A DNA stretch of 64,000 bases from Flavobacteriaceae bacterium (lineage in GTDB: Bacteria; Bacteroidota; Bacteroidia; Flavobacteriales; Flavobacteriaceae): assembly GCA_028279515.1 (NCBI GenBank), contig JANQNQ010000013.1, positions 62,001 through 126,000 of the forward strand. Direction: 5' to 3'. The notes beneath the pieces were generated by a model that worked only from the letters and a program-made list of their open reading frames with translations, was not told where the DNA came from and made no database searches. This document shows, piece after piece, positions 1 through 9,491 of this stretch (the first letter of the stretch is position 1; each line of letters begins with the position of its first letter). Made by a program: the position numbers and the translations under genes.

Positions 1-1578
1 CCTAATGCAGAACCTTATACAACGCCAAAGTTGGTGGTGGGTATCGTTGTTGACCAAATGCGATACGACTATCTGACCCGTTTTTGGGATGGATATACCG
101 AAGGTGGCTTTAAGCGAATGGTTTTGGATGGTTTTAACTGTAAAAACAATCATTACAACTACGCTCCTACCTACACGGGGCCGGGCCATGCTTCCATTCA
201 TACAGGGGCTTCTCCTAGTGTGCACGGAATCATCGGAAATAATTGGTATGACAAAGAGATTGACAAGTCTGTATATTGTGCCGGCGACAACTCCTACGCT
301 TCTGTAGGTACTGAAGCTTCCGCAGGAAAAATGTCTCCGCACCGAATGAAGGTTACGACGGTTGCCGACCAAAACAGATTGCATACGCAGATGAGAGGAA
401 AGACCATCGGAATTTCTATAAAAGACCGTGGTGCCATTCTTCCGGCGGGTCACACGGCCAATGCAGCTTATTGGTTTCAAGGAAAAGAAGAAGGTAACTG
501 GATCAGCAGTACATTCTATATGGAAAAACTTCCAAAATGGGTTGTTAAATTCAATAATTCAAAGAAAGCAGAAAGTTACATGCGACCATGGAATACGCTA
601 CGCGACATTAAAACCTATGTTGAAAGCGGCCCAGATGATAATCCTTACGAGGGAGTGCACCGCGGCGAGAAATCGCCAGTGTTTCCGCATCGACTTAAAA
701 AACTCTCAAAATTTAACGGCGGATACGATATTTTGAAAGGGACTCCTTTTGGAAACAGTCTTACCACTGATTTTGCTTTAGCTGCTATTGAAGGTGAGCA
801 GCTTGGTAAGGACAATCATACTGATTTCTTGAACGTCAGTTATTCTAGCACTGATTATGTGGGTCATAAGTTTGGTGTAAACTCCAAGGAAGTGCAGGAT
901 ACTTATCTGCGATTGGATCAAGACATTGCGCGCTTACTGACCTATTTGGATAAGCATTTAGGGCAAGGGGAATACACAGTATTTCTAACAGCCGATCATG
1001 GGGCAGTGCATGTTCCATCGTTCTTGCAGTCAGTGAAAGTACCGAGTGGGTATTTAGACAGTTCTGGAAACAAAGATAAGTTTACCGCTTTCTTAAAATC
1101 TGAGTTTGGTAATGAGGCTATCCTAAAGAACGTTTCGAACAATCAAGTCTTTTTAGATCACGGCATTATTGATTCATTGGGTCTTACGGTAAGAGCGGTT
1201 CAAGAAAAAATAGCCGCCGAGGTGCTGACGTATGATCATATTAATCGAGTGTACACTGCCTATGACCTAAGCCGAGGAACGATGACTGATAAGTTGTCAA
1301 GAAAGATTCAGAATGGATTTAATCAAAGACGTTCGGGTGATGTGATGTATGTATTAGACCCGGCAGTCATCTCGTATTCTAAAACAGGGTCTACTCATGG
1401 TTCTGATCTTAACTATGACACACATGTTCCGCTACTTTTCTACGGAAAAGGAATCAACAAAGGTGAAACGACCGAGTTAACCGAGATAACTGACGTGGCG
1501 CCAACCATTTCCGCATTGTTGGGAATCGCTTTCCCAAATGGAGCGATCGGACAACCCATTTCTAAGGTGATTGACTAA
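1..1578 (+). CDS. pafA: PafA-type alkaline phosphatase, 5' end outside window
   Basis: The reading frame is open from base 1 (PNAEPYTTPKLVVG), so the start and export signal lie upstream of the window. The product belongs to the alkaline phosphatase superfamily and most resembles PafA, the periplasmic, calcium-independent phosphomonoesterase of Bacteroidota. Visible hallmarks in order: the first metal Asp in VVDQMRYDY; the Thr nucleophile region NYAPTYTGPGHASIHTG; GNNWYD with the substrate-binding Asn; KDRGAILPAGH, which carries the Lys-x-Arg pair typical of PafA monoesterases; STDYVGHKFG and TADHGAVHVP with metal Asp/His ligands; and GSTHGSDLNYDTHVP with the last His. The Lys-x-Arg pair argues for a monoesterase rather than a diesterase/NPP enzyme. 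It converges with the LytTR regulator gene, leaving only 4 bases between the stops. Role: phosphate release from organic phosphoesters, inferred from family. Confidence 0.9.
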   Translation, partial: PNAEPYTTPKLVVGIVVDQMRYDYLTRFWDGYTEGGFKRMVLDGFNCKNNHYNYAPTYTGPGHASIHTGASPSVHGIIGNNWYDKEIDKSVYCAGDNSYASVGTEASAGKMSPHRMKVTTVADQNRLHTQMRGKTIGISIKDRGAILPAGHTANAAYWFQGKEEGNWISSTFYMEKLPKWVVKFNNSKKAESYMRPWNTLRDIKTYVESGPDDNPYEGVHRGEKSPVFPHRLKKLSKFNGGYDILKGTPFGNSLTTDFALAAIEGEQLGKDNHTDFLNVSYSSTDYVGHKFGVNSKEVQDTYLRLDQDIARLLTYLDKHLGQGEYTVFLTADHGAVHVPSFLQSVKVPSGYLDSSGNKDKFTAFLKSEFGNEAILKNVSNNQVFLDHGIIDSLGLTVRAVQEKIAAEVLTYDHINRVYTAYDLSRGTMTDKLSRKIQNGFNQRRSGDVMYVLDPAVISYSKTGSTHGSDLNYDTHVPLLFYGKGINKGETTELTEITDVAPTISALLGIAFPNGAIGQPISKVID

Positions 1579-1582
1579 TGCC

Positions 1583-2329
1583 CTAGCGGTTGTTGCTCAT
1601 TATTTTGAGCAGTTTAAGGATGTTCTTCTTGCTACGCGTAGAAGTGCGTACTACATGTCCGCGGGTCATTTTTATTGAACCATCTAGGTCGTATGCCTTG
1701 ACATGTTTTAGGTTGATCAATATGGATCGATGAATTCGACAAAATTCGAAATCGCCGAGTATGTTTTCCACCTTTTTTAAGTTGTTCGAAGCGATGTGTT
1801 TTTTACCGTCATTCATGTAAAAGCAGGTATAGCTGCCTTCGGCTTCGCAATAGATGATATTGGCAATTTCAACAGATTCGTAACCATTTATCGTATAAAT
1901 GGTGATTGCATTTTCTTTTTCGACGACCTGCTTTTTGAATGCCAAGTACTTTTGGATATCAAAACTACTTTGCTTTAGAAGATATCGGTCTAACACCCGC
2001 TTTAACTGCTCTAATTCTAACGGCTTGTTGAGATAATAGAATGCAAAATAGTCCATGGCTTTTTCTTTGTAGTCCATGTAGGCAGTGCAAAAAATAGTTT
2101 CAAAGGTAATGTTACTACCAAAATGGTCTAGAATATCAAATCCACATCCTTCTTTAATTTGAATGTCAAGAAATACGATGTCCGGTTTGAAATTCTCGAT
2201 GAGCAAAACACCTTCTGAAACACTCTCGGCATGGCCGATGATCTTAAAATCAGGAAAGTGCTCGTTAAGTAGGTTGGTAAGATGTTCACGCGGCGCAAGC
2301 TCATCTTCGATGATTACGACATTGATCAT
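1583..2329 (-). CDS. LytTR-family response regulator
   Basis: This 248-residue protein has an N-terminal CheY-like receiver and a C-terminal LytTR DNA-binding domain. The receiver shows the acidic pocket IIEDE (Glu8, Asp9), the phospho-acceptor Asp55 in IVFLDIQIKEG, Thr82 in FCTAYMD and Lys102 in YLNKPLE. The LytTR part (about residues 140-245) contains the usual IIYCEAEGSYT and FCRIHRSILINLKHV segments. The sensor kinase gene lies 122 bp upstream on the same strand, so the two form a cognate LytS/LytR-like pair. LytTR proteins bind tandem direct repeats about two helical turns apart. Sites of roughly that layout occur elsewhere in this window (20652-20686, 28704-28738), but a link is only inference. 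Confidence 0.9.
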   Translation of the reverse strand: MINVVIIEDELAPREHLTNLLNEHFPDFKIIGHAESVSEGVLLIENFKPDIVFLDIQIKEGCGFDILDHFGSNITFETIFCTAYMDYKEKAMDYFAFYYLNKPLELEQLKRVLDRYLLKQSSFDIQKYLAFKKQVVEKENAITIYTINGYESVEIANIIYCEAEGSYTCFYMNDGKKHIASNNLKKVENILGDFEFCRIHRSILINLKHVKAYDLDGSIKMTRGHVVRTSTRSKKNILKLLKIMSNNR

Positions 2330-2451
2330 AGGTTAGTGTTAGTAGAGTACAGTGTCTTGGGGGAAAGCAATTACTCTATAAGGTTAATGTATAGCTTTAA
2401 CGAATATAGGCTAAAAATAGTACTATTCGAAACATTTTTACTATTAAGCAT

Positions 2452-5400
2452 TTAGAATAGAATATACGGAATTCGTAAGGTGACCTCAGTTCCATTCTCA
2501 TTTGGGTTGGTAGGATGTAATGGGTTGATGGTGAATGAAGTATCGTTGTATTCTTTATTGTGTAATAGTCGAAGTCTTTCTTTAATATTGTGAATTGAAA
2601 TACCCGTGCTATGGATCTGTCCATCGAATTCAGATGATGTTTTTCTGATCCCTTTATCAATGATGGTGCACACTAGATTTTCACCTTCAATTTCAAACGC
2701 AATACTCATGGCTCCGTCCTGATAAGATTCCATACCATGCACAATACAATTCTCTACAATAGGCTGCAAAAGCATTGGGGGTATGAAAATATCTTGAAGA
2801 TCATCTTTGTCAATGCCGTGGTGAGTGATGCTATAGTCGAATTCTTTTTCGAACCTTATTTTCTGAAGATCAATATACAGGGTCAAAATGGTCATTTCCT
2901 CGGCTAAGGAGATCAAATTCGACTTGGTCGATTTTAGTATCAGATTGATCAGCGAAGAAAATTTTTCTATACTTTTCTCAGAACGCTTTTGCTCTCCTTT
3001 TTTAATTAAGTCGTTAATGTGGAAAAGCATGTTTTTGATGAAATGGGGATTCATCTGTCCCATTAAGGCTTGGTAGCGTAAGCTAGAAATTTTTTCTTCG
3101 TTTATTCTTGAAATCTGCTCGCGTCGGGCTCTTCGTGCTACACCGAGACCCAGTATTGAAAACATCAAAGCGGATAAGGGCAGTACAAACTTGAGTTGCT
3201 GATAAAAGGGAGGCATAATGGTGAAGGAAACCGTTGCTGGCACCAAACTTTCTACTTTGTTTTTGGCAATTGCCTTAACCTCAAAAGTGTAAGAGCCAGG
3301 TTTTAATGAAGAATATCGTATGTTGTTGGATCGGGTTTCAATCCAGTCATCTTCTAACCCTATCAAACGGTATTTAAAGGAAACGTTCCCTAAGCTTTTG
3401 AATGAAATTCCTGAGAAGTTGAACTCTACATTTTTTTCATCGTGTCTAAAAGTGTAGGTGCTGTCTACCCGAATTTCTTTATTGTTACTATAAAATGCAT
3501 TGATATGGATTCGAGGCGGTGAAATACCGCTGTTTTCTTTTTTTAGATTGATGATGTTTAGCCCTTTTGCTGTGGCAACGTAGCATTTATCATCTTGCAC
3601 AAAACACGACCGGATATCGTTAGTATTGAGTCCATCAGAGATTGTATATGTTTTAATACTTTCAATGCTATTGTCCTTATTGAGGTATAAGCAACTTAGA
3701 CCTTTATTGGTGGCAAGCCAAATATTGTGTTGAGTGTCTACATGAATCGATTTGATATTGCCGCTCAGCAGACCATCATCAGAACCGTAAGAGGTGAAAG
3801 AACCCTTTTCATAGACCCCAAGTCCATAGGCATTGGAGGCCACCAGTAATTTTTGACCGTATGTGTTGAGGTCTGTAACTACGGAAACGTCAAAATCTTC
3901 ATCCAACTTGTGTTTCACAATTTCGTTTCCATCGTATAAAAAGAGCCCGGATGTGGTCCCTACCCATATTGAATCGGTATCCATACGCTGCAGAGCAGTA
4001 GTTCTCTTACCCCATATCTTCTCAAATTGCATGCTGCCCTTTTCAAACTTGGCCAACCCTCCGGCACTAGCAGTATAAATGTGATTTTTGTCTATGGCCA
4101 TCGATTTAAAATTCAATAAGGTAGCCTGATCGTATTTTGGTTCGTTGATGGTGGCCAATGATACTTCTGAGAGGTCTTTATTTAGTAAAGCAATGTTTGA
4201 ATGTCTCAGTACAAATAGTTCTTTTTCGAATACTGTAAAGCCTAGCACTTCATTTGTAATAGTCTTGTCTGGAGCAGTAAGCATACTCGCTGAGCCAGAT
4301 AAATCTGCCTTCATCACATGGATGTTACCTTGATTATCACCAACATAAAGTTTGTTTTCATGCAGTGTCACACAATTAAGATCCTGAACTTGGTCAAATC
4401 CATTGTAAACACTCTGATTGGGCAATAGAGTAATACCATGCGAAAGGCTTCCGATCCAAATGTTGTTTTCGGCATCTTTGAAAGTTCGGGTTGATCGCAG
4501 TTTGTCAAGGATTTTCATAACGGTCCCATCATTTTTTACAATGACCACACCTTGGTTTAGGTTAGAGATATAATAACCGTCATCGTAGCGAGCAGCGATG
4601 TATTTATACTTAACCATATCGTTATCCGGTGATTGATAATAAAAGTTGGCAATTTCGCATAGATCCATTGAAACATAGTCCTTGACGCGATTGATTCCTT
4701 TTTGACGAATTCTATCCAACTGATAATCTTCAAACTTATACAGGCTGGCTTTGGCCCAAGTGTCATTTCCAGTAATAGGAATGGTCACATTTGGTTGTGC
4801 ATGCCAGTCGTTGAGGTCGCTTGGGCCATCAAGAGCCGACCAGAGATATACTTGTTGCTGTTTATCTTCTATGAAATAGTAGAAGTCAATAATACCTTTA
4901 AGTCTAAACGGAAGAGGGTGCTGATGTACGATGTTCTCAGAGGTCAGGTACTTAATGCCGGTTAGGTACTCAATAAACCATATGTTTCCTTTGGAATCTT
5001 CGTAAATGTCCTGCACATAGTTTTCGAAGACAAGTTCTTTTAAGAACTCAGTGTTGTGCTTGTTAAACACCTTTCCGTCCTTTATATAGGCGACCGTTCC
5101 ATTAAACCCGATAAGCCATATTCTATCTTTAGTGTCTTTATAAAAGTATAGGATATCATTGTCTGGAAGTCCGTCTTTTACCGTAAAGTTTTTAAATGTG
5201 TGGCCGTCGAACTTGCTGACCCCATAGTCGGTTGCAAACCAAATAAAACCTCGCTTATCTTGCGAAATATCATATACCGTATTGCTTGGAAGACCATTGT
5301 CAATAGTGAACTGCGAAAGTCCTGATATTTGACCACGAGCAACGAAGATAACAGCGCATGTCAATAATGCGCTCAAAAGGTATTGTTTTAGGTTTAGCAT
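2452..5400 (-). CDS. Two-component propeller sensor histidine kinase (LytS-type)
   Basis: This 982-residue membrane kinase has a signal peptide (MLNLKQYLLSALLTCAVIFV), then about 650 residues of Reg_prop beta-propeller repeats (FTIDNGLPSNTVYDI, DGLPDNDILYF, SDGLNTNDIRS). A Y_Y_Y domain follows (FKYRLIGLEDDW ... PGSYTFEVKA), then one transmembrane helix and a LytS-type kinase. The phospho-acceptor is His786 in QMNPHFIKNML. The ATP-binding N box is PIVENCIVHGM, with later Gly-rich segments at TGISIHNIKERL and GTEVTLRIPY. The large propeller is predicted periplasmic and in this family often senses glycans or their breakdown products. Its start is 3 bp after the stop of the glycosyltransferase gene, so it is probably co-transcribed with glycan genes, an uncommon arrangement. 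There is no HisKA or fused receiver, unlike hybrid two-component systems. Confidence 0.9.
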   Translation of the reverse strand: MLNLKQYLLSALLTCAVIFVARGQISGLSQFTIDNGLPSNTVYDISQDKRGFIWFATDYGVSKFDGHTFKNFTVKDGLPDNDILYFYKDTKDRIWLIGFNGTVAYIKDGKVFNKHNTEFLKELVFENYVQDIYEDSKGNIWFIEYLTGIKYLTSENIVHQHPLPFRLKGIIDFYYFIEDKQQQVYLWSALDGPSDLNDWHAQPNVTIPITGNDTWAKASLYKFEDYQLDRIRQKGINRVKDYVSMDLCEIANFYYQSPDNDMVKYKYIAARYDDGYYISNLNQGVVIVKNDGTVMKILDKLRSTRTFKDAENNIWIGSLSHGITLLPNQSVYNGFDQVQDLNCVTLHENKLYVGDNQGNIHVMKADLSGSASMLTAPDKTITNEVLGFTVFEKELFVLRHSNIALLNKDLSEVSLATINEPKYDQATLLNFKSMAIDKNHIYTASAGGLAKFEKGSMQFEKIWGKRTTALQRMDTDSIWVGTTSGLFLYDGNEIVKHKLDEDFDVSVVTDLNTYGQKLLVASNAYGLGVYEKGSFTSYGSDDGLLSGNIKSIHVDTQHNIWLATNKGLSCLYLNKDNSIESIKTYTISDGLNTNDIRSCFVQDDKCYVATAKGLNIINLKKENSGISPPRIHINAFYSNNKEIRVDSTYTFRHDEKNVEFNFSGISFKSLGNVSFKYRLIGLEDDWIETRSNNIRYSSLKPGSYTFEVKAIAKNKVESLVPATVSFTIMPPFYQQLKFVLPLSALMFSILGLGVARRARREQISRINEEKISSLRYQALMGQMNPHFIKNMLFHINDLIKKGEQKRSEKSIEKFSSLINLILKSTKSNLISLAEEMTILTLYIDLQKIRFEKEFDYSITHHGIDKDDLQDIFIPPMLLQPIVENCIVHGMESYQDGAMSIAFEIEGENLVCTIIDKGIRKTSSEFDGQIHSTGISIHNIKERLRLLHNKEYNDTSFTINPLHPTNPNENGTEVTLRIPYILF

Positions 5401-5403
5401 AGG

Positions 5404-6255
5404 TTACCCTGCAATTTTAGAAAGGAGCATCTTGTATCTATAGTTTCTGATGAACCTTCCTTGAACCTTGGTGACTATGAAGGGGACTTTATTTTGGGAA
5501 GCAATATAATAACCTTTTATATAATCTAAAAACAATCGTAGGTTTCGATTCTTGAAAGCAAATTTGAGTCCAGTAAGAAGCGTTAAAAAGAATCCTAGAC
5601 GCATGGTATACATAGCCTGTCCTTGCAAGAGTTTAGCTTTTTTATTGTAGCTATGACCTGTTGGTCGCAAATGTTTCACCTTTAATGTTGGGTCTGTGAC
5701 CACTTTCCACTGGTAAAAACGTGCAAGATGCTCATCGACGGTGTCCCAGCCCATGGCGCTTCTAAGGCCATCTATTTGTTCAAAACATTTTTTTCTATAC
5801 GCTTTGAAAGCTCCTCGAATATGGTCATTATTCATAGGATGGTTTAACTTCCATTCGTTTTCTTCAAGTTCATAGGCAAACCCTCCGACCATGCCCACGT
5901 CTTCATTTTCTTTAAAATGTTGAATGATGCATTCAAAATAGTCGTCAGGTAGAATGAGGTCAGCATCCAGTTTAACTAGAAACTCATAGTCGTCGTCCAG
6001 GGTTTCAAGTCCTTTGTTGAATGCATTGATGACCTTGCTCCCCGGAAGATGTTCGGTCCCGGCCTTTGTGTTTATCTTGGTGATGAATGAGAAGTTCGAG
6101 GCGTATCGACCAATGATCGACTCGGTTTTATCTGTTGAGTGATCGTTGACCACGACCACTTTTGCAGGTAGCGTCGTTTGATTTGTGACCGAATCTAAGG
6201 TCTTCGCAATGAACTGTTCTTCGTTATGAGCCGGAATGACAATATAATACCTCAT
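5404..6255 (-). CDS. Family 2 glycosyltransferase
   Basis: This 283-residue GT-A fold enzyme is predicted to transfer a sugar from a nucleotide-sugar donor during surface-glycan assembly. The N-terminus reads MRYYIVIPAHNEEQ, followed by VVVNDHSTDKTE (nucleotide binding) and the DxD-type metal site in VKLDADLILPDD. A later acidic WDTVDEH segment fits the catalytic base region. The start was set at the ATG whose bases overlap the TGA of the upstream methyltransferase gene (ATGA, 6252-6255). A longer frame upstream lies inside that gene and is not homologous-looking. Tight coupling on both sides (4-bp overlap upstream, 3-bp gap to the sensor kinase) indicates one operon. Acceptor and donor cannot be told from the sequence. 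Confidence 0.88.
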   Translation of the reverse strand: MRYYIVIPAHNEEQFIAKTLDSVTNQTTLPAKVVVVNDHSTDKTESIIGRYASNFSFITKINTKAGTEHLPGSKVINAFNKGLETLDDDYEFLVKLDADLILPDDYFECIIQHFKENEDVGMVGGFAYELEENEWKLNHPMNNDHIRGAFKAYRKKCFEQIDGLRSAMGWDTVDEHLARFYQWKVVTDPTLKVKHLRPTGHSYNKKAKLLQGQAMYTMRLGFFLTLLTGLKFAFKNRNLRLFLDYIKGYYIASQNKVPFIVTKVQGRFIRNYRYKMLLSKIAG

Positions 6256-6776
6256 GAGTCGATTCGTTCTGCATACACTGCATAATATCGTGGGGTGAAC
6301 CAACGTAAGATAGGTCTAATCCCTATCTTTTTTACAGGATTGGTCCACTTCTTTCTCTTAATGATTTTCCAACCGGCTTTCTCTAAAAGCCAGTCAAATT
6401 GCCAATCTTCAAACTCGTGATAGTGACGATCCCAAGAGTCGGTCTTACTACGATATGCCGGGGCAAACCATAAGCGCAACGGTACAGTAGCCACTAACTT
6501 CTTGGCTTCTATAGCTTGTAGTACATTGAAAGGGGAGACCAAATGTTCAAAAATCTCGAAGGCCGTGACGACGTCTATGCTTCCGTCCTTTACAACTTCG
6601 AAAGTAGTGTCAAGGTCTTCGCCTTCGGTATTCTTAACAGTGTAGCCATGAGCTTCCATGATGGGCGAAAAAGGATTTCTGACACCCAAGTCCAGAATGT
6701 TGCCTGCAGGTGCAACTTCTTTCAAGAACTCGATGGTGTGCTTATATCGCTTGTTCGGATAGCTGTTTTCGTACAT
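6252..6776 (-). CDS. Class I SAM-dependent methyltransferase
   Basis: This small (174-residue) Rossmann-fold methyltransferase has motif I NILDLGVRNP, the acidic ENTEGEDLD-type strand 2 end, and the post-motif IDVVTAFEIFEHLVSP typical of Methyltransf_11-like enzymes. It is the first gene of the minus-strand glycan operon. The TGA stop overlaps the ATG of the glycosyltransferase. The likely role is methylation of a sugar, a lipid-linked intermediate or a polyprenyl-like substrate in the same pathway; substrate is unknown. The protein is shorter than many family members, and its C-terminus (LRWFTPRYYAVYAERIDS) looks complete, with a typical closing beta strand. Confidence 0.8.
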   Translation of the reverse strand: MYENSYPNKRYKHTIEFLKEVAPAGNILDLGVRNPFSPIMEAHGYTVKNTEGEDLDTTFEVVKDGSIDVVTAFEIFEHLVSPFNVLQAIEAKKLVATVPLRLWFAPAYRSKTDSWDRHYHEFEDWQFDWLLEKAGWKIIKRKKWTNPVKKIGIRPILRWFTPRYYAVYAERIDS

Positions 6777-6860
6777 TCCGTTTCGATGGGTTGTGAGCCA
6801 AGTAAATAGAGTAAATCGAGCAGCTTGTCGATTGTCTTTTTATCTGGTCTCGATTTTTTT

Positions 6861-6868
6861 TACATTTG
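6861..6868 (+). promoter_or_regulatory. Bacteroidota -7 box TACATTTG for the flippase
   Basis: TACATTTG is an exact match to the Bacteroidota -7 consensus TAnnTTTG, 38 bases before the flippase ATG at 6907. No convincing -33 TTTG box was found at the usual distance. Confidence 0.45.
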
Positions 6869-6906
6869 GTCAAAGGTAAAATAATGAATTGAATAATTGA
6901 TAGGCT

Positions 6907-8403
6907 ATGGCGAAAGGTAATGTGGTTTCTAGGCAGACGGTAAAGTTTAGTCTGGTCAATTATTCAGGAGCAGCCATCGGAATTATCTCGACGCTATTCA
7001 TTTACCCATTGGACAAAGAGTTTCTTGGAATCATTCGGTATGTTCAATATGGAGCCGAAATTTTAATGCCTTTGTTGCTCTTCGGAAGCTCAACCGCTCT
7101 GATTAACTTCTTCCCTTCGCTGCGTGATTCAAAGCTGAAACTTTCTCAGTTCTTTACGGCTATTTTGCTTACGGTCATTGTAAATGGCTTTTTGTTAGGT
7201 GCCGTAGTATGGCTGCTATTCACTTTGTTTTCGAGTTATTTCGAAAATTTGAAGATGCTCGATTATCTCGAGTACTCTCTCATCATCGGAGTGTTTTTAG
7301 CCTTCATAGATGTATTCAAAAAATTAAGTGCCAATTATCAGCGTATTGCTGTCCCAACCTTTTTAGAACGTTTATTGCCGAAACTGTTTCTTCCGACGAT
7401 ATTTATCATTTTGATTTCTGGGAGTATAACCGATTCGGTGGGCGTATGGTTCTTTGTGATCTCTTATTTCTTGATCTTTTTGGTATTAGGGGCGTATGCC
7501 TTTAGTATAAGTGACATTACTTTATCGTTGCCAACAAAGAAACTCTTTGATTCTAAATTCACGAAAAAAGTAGTGAACTATAGCGCCTTCAGTTTCTTCG
7601 GAACCTTCGGAGCTCTACTGGCTTTCAAGATCGACGGACTCATGATTCCTAACCTGATTTCGATGGAGGCCAACGGAAGCTATAGCATCGGAGCCATGTT
7701 GGCGGCTACAGTCGCCATTCCTGCCGCTGGGGTATTTGCCATCTATTCACCTATCATTTCTGACTTGCTAAAGAAAAATGAAATAGAAAAATTGGGTGAG
7801 AAGTACAGGTTGACCTCTAAGATTTTGCTTATGGTCGGGGGTGTACTGTTCAGTTGTATTTTTTTGGGAGTTCAGGATCTTTTTGATCTGCTACCTACCA
7901 AGAATGAACTGCTTGATTCTATCCCGATCATCATGATTTTAGGACTCAATGTAGTGTTAGATATGAGCACAGGCTTCAACTCGCACATCATCATGTACTC
8001 CAAGTACTATCGCTTTAACATCATCACCTTGCTTATACTGATAATCTTCAATATTGTACTCAATTATGTGTTGATCGCTAATTTGAACATGGGTATCAAA
8101 GGAGCGGCCATTGCCACATTAATATCGATGACGCTTTATAACCTAGTAAAGCTTGTCTTTATTTACAAAAAGTTTGGATTGCTTCCTTTTGACAAAACAC
8201 ACCTTAAACTTTTTGCTTTGATAGTAGGTGTAGCAGGGTTTTTATGGATTGTTCCATTAACGGGAATCGCATTCTTCGACCTTATTATTAAGGTTGTACT
8301 TTGCTTAGGGATCAATCTATATGTGATCTATCGGAATAAATACATTACGGTCTTTAACGAGTGGATGGACCGTAACATACTGCCAGAAAAGAAATCAAAC
8401 TAA
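6907..8403 (+). CDS. Polysaccharide flippase (MOP/Wzx-like)
   Basis: This 498-residue integral membrane protein has about 12-14 predicted hydrophobic helices spread over its full length. It begins MAKGNVVSRQTVKFSLVNYSG, the usual short cytoplasmic N-terminus of polysaccharide transporters of the MOP superfamily, and has the repeated polysaccharide-synthesis transport fold (GAAIATLISMTLYNLVKLVFI near the end matches the family). It probably flips a lipid-linked oligosaccharide across the inner membrane. It is divergent from the methyltransferase/glycosyltransferase operon, which supports a surface-glycan role. Its stop overlaps the stop of the convergent ketosynthase gene by 4 bp. Confidence 0.85.
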   Translation: MAKGNVVSRQTVKFSLVNYSGAAIGIISTLFIYPLDKEFLGIIRYVQYGAEILMPLLLFGSSTALINFFPSLRDSKLKLSQFFTAILLTVIVNGFLLGAVVWLLFTLFSSYFENLKMLDYLEYSLIIGVFLAFIDVFKKLSANYQRIAVPTFLERLLPKLFLPTIFIILISGSITDSVGVWFFVISYFLIFLVLGAYAFSISDITLSLPTKKLFDSKFTKKVVNYSAFSFFGTFGALLAFKIDGLMIPNLISMEANGSYSIGAMLAATVAIPAAGVFAIYSPIISDLLKKNEIEKLGEKYRLTSKILLMVGGVLFSCIFLGVQDLFDLLPTKNELLDSIPIIMILGLNVVLDMSTGFNSHIIMYSKYYRFNIITLLILIIFNIVLNYVLIANLNMGIKGAAIATLISMTLYNLVKLVFIYKKFGLLPFDKTHLKLFALIVGVAGFLWIVPLTGIAFFDLIIKVVLCLGINLYVIYRNKYITVFNEWMDRNILPEKKSN

Positions 8404-9458
8404 CATTCGTATACAACGGCATTGATGTTCATTCCTGCGCCAACGCTCGCAAACATGATGACATCACCAGCGTTGATCTCTTGATCATCAATGATTCCGT
8501 GTTTAACCATGTCTAGCAAGGTCGGAATTGTCGCTACAGAACTATTTCCCAATTTGTGAATGTTCATTGGCATTACACCATCCGGAGCTTGTTTCTTATA
8601 CAGTCTGAAGAAGCGCTTTACAATGGCCTCGTCCATTTTTTCGTTTGCCTGATGTATGAATATCTTCTTCACGCGATCAATTGATACGTTGCTACTGTCA
8701 AGACACTCTTTCATTGCTTGAGGTACACGCGTCAAGGCAAATTCATAGATCTTGCGTCCTTGCATTTTGATGAATCTTGTATTTCTGCAGACGTCTTTAT
8801 TGTTCGACTGGCCAAAATAAAGGTAGCCAGCCTCTTCGTCTGTGTATGATGCAGATGCGTGCCCAAGAATACCTCCTTCTTTCTCCGAAGCTTCTACTAT
8901 GGTAGCGCCAGCACCATCAGAAAATATCATTGAATCTCGGTCATGTCGATCCACAACTCTCGAAAGCGTTTCGGCTCCAATGACAAGGCATCTTTTGGCC
9001 ATCCCAGCTTTGATAAAAGCCTCAGCTTGAATCATTCCTTGTACCCACCCAGGACATCCATAGATGAGGTCGTAAGCAACGCATTTTGGATTCTTAATGC
9101 ATAATAGATTCTTGACTCTAGAAGCCAGACTAGGTAGCATATCACTTTGTACTGTACCATGTTTTACATCGCCAAAATTATGGGCGACAATAATCTGGTC
9201 AATGGTCTCTGGGTCTATGTTAGCGTCGGTAATTGCCTTTTCGGCTGCGTAAAAAGCCAAATGGGAGGCGTTCAGCTCATCCTTTGCATATCGGCGCTCT
9301 CCGATGCCAGTGATGGCTTTGAACTTTTCTATGATAACCTCATTTTCGTGATTAAATTGAGAACCATCTTCATTCAAAAATTCATGCTGCGTAAAATCTT
9401 CATTTTTCTCTACTACTGAAGGAATGTAACTTCCTGTCCCGGTTATCTTGATATTCAT
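8400..9458 (-). CDS. 3-oxoacyl-ACP synthase III family protein (FabH-like)
   Basis: This 352-residue thiolase-fold ketosynthase carries the KASIII Cys-His-Asn triad: Cys135 in LIYGCPGWVQG, His269 in IFIHQANEKM and Asn305 in LGNSSVAT. The C-terminal GDVIMFASVGAGMNINAVVYE is the usual glycine-rich closing segment. KASIII enzymes condense an acyl-CoA with malonyl-ACP. The position next to glycan genes and the divergence from classic FabH (for example a long insert after residue 20, HEFLNEDGSQFNHENE) suggest a specialised acyl transfer or lipid-modification role rather than core fatty-acid initiation. That is inference. A -7 box CAAATGTA (TACATTTG on the minus strand) at 9484-9491 gives a leader of about 20 nt. 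Confidence 0.85.
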   Translation of the reverse strand: MNIKITGTGSYIPSVVEKNEDFTQHEFLNEDGSQFNHENEVIIEKFKAITGIGERRYAKDELNASHLAFYAAEKAITDANIDPETIDQIIVAHNFGDVKHGTVQSDMLPSLASRVKNLLCIKNPKCVAYDLIYGCPGWVQGMIQAEAFIKAGMAKRCLVIGAETLSRVVDRHDRDSMIFSDGAGATIVEASEKEGGILGHASASYTDEEAGYLYFGQSNNKDVCRNTRFIKMQGRKIYEFALTRVPQAMKECLDSSNVSIDRVKKIFIHQANEKMDEAIVKRFFRLYKKQAPDGVMPMNIHKLGNSSVATIPTLLDMVKHGIIDDQEINAGDVIMFASVGAGMNINAVVYEC

Positions 9459-9483
9459 AGAACGTGATTGTTTTAGTGTCGCT

Positions 9484-9491
9484 CAAATGTA
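9484..9491 (-). promoter_or_regulatory. -7 box TACATTTG of the FabH-like gene
   Basis: The minus strand reads TACATTTG, an exact TAnnTTTG match, 26 bases upstream of the ATG. Upstream at 9534-9560 lies an imperfect palindrome (ACGATG ... CGTCGT) at about -57 to -83, a plausible operator position. Confidence 0.5.
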
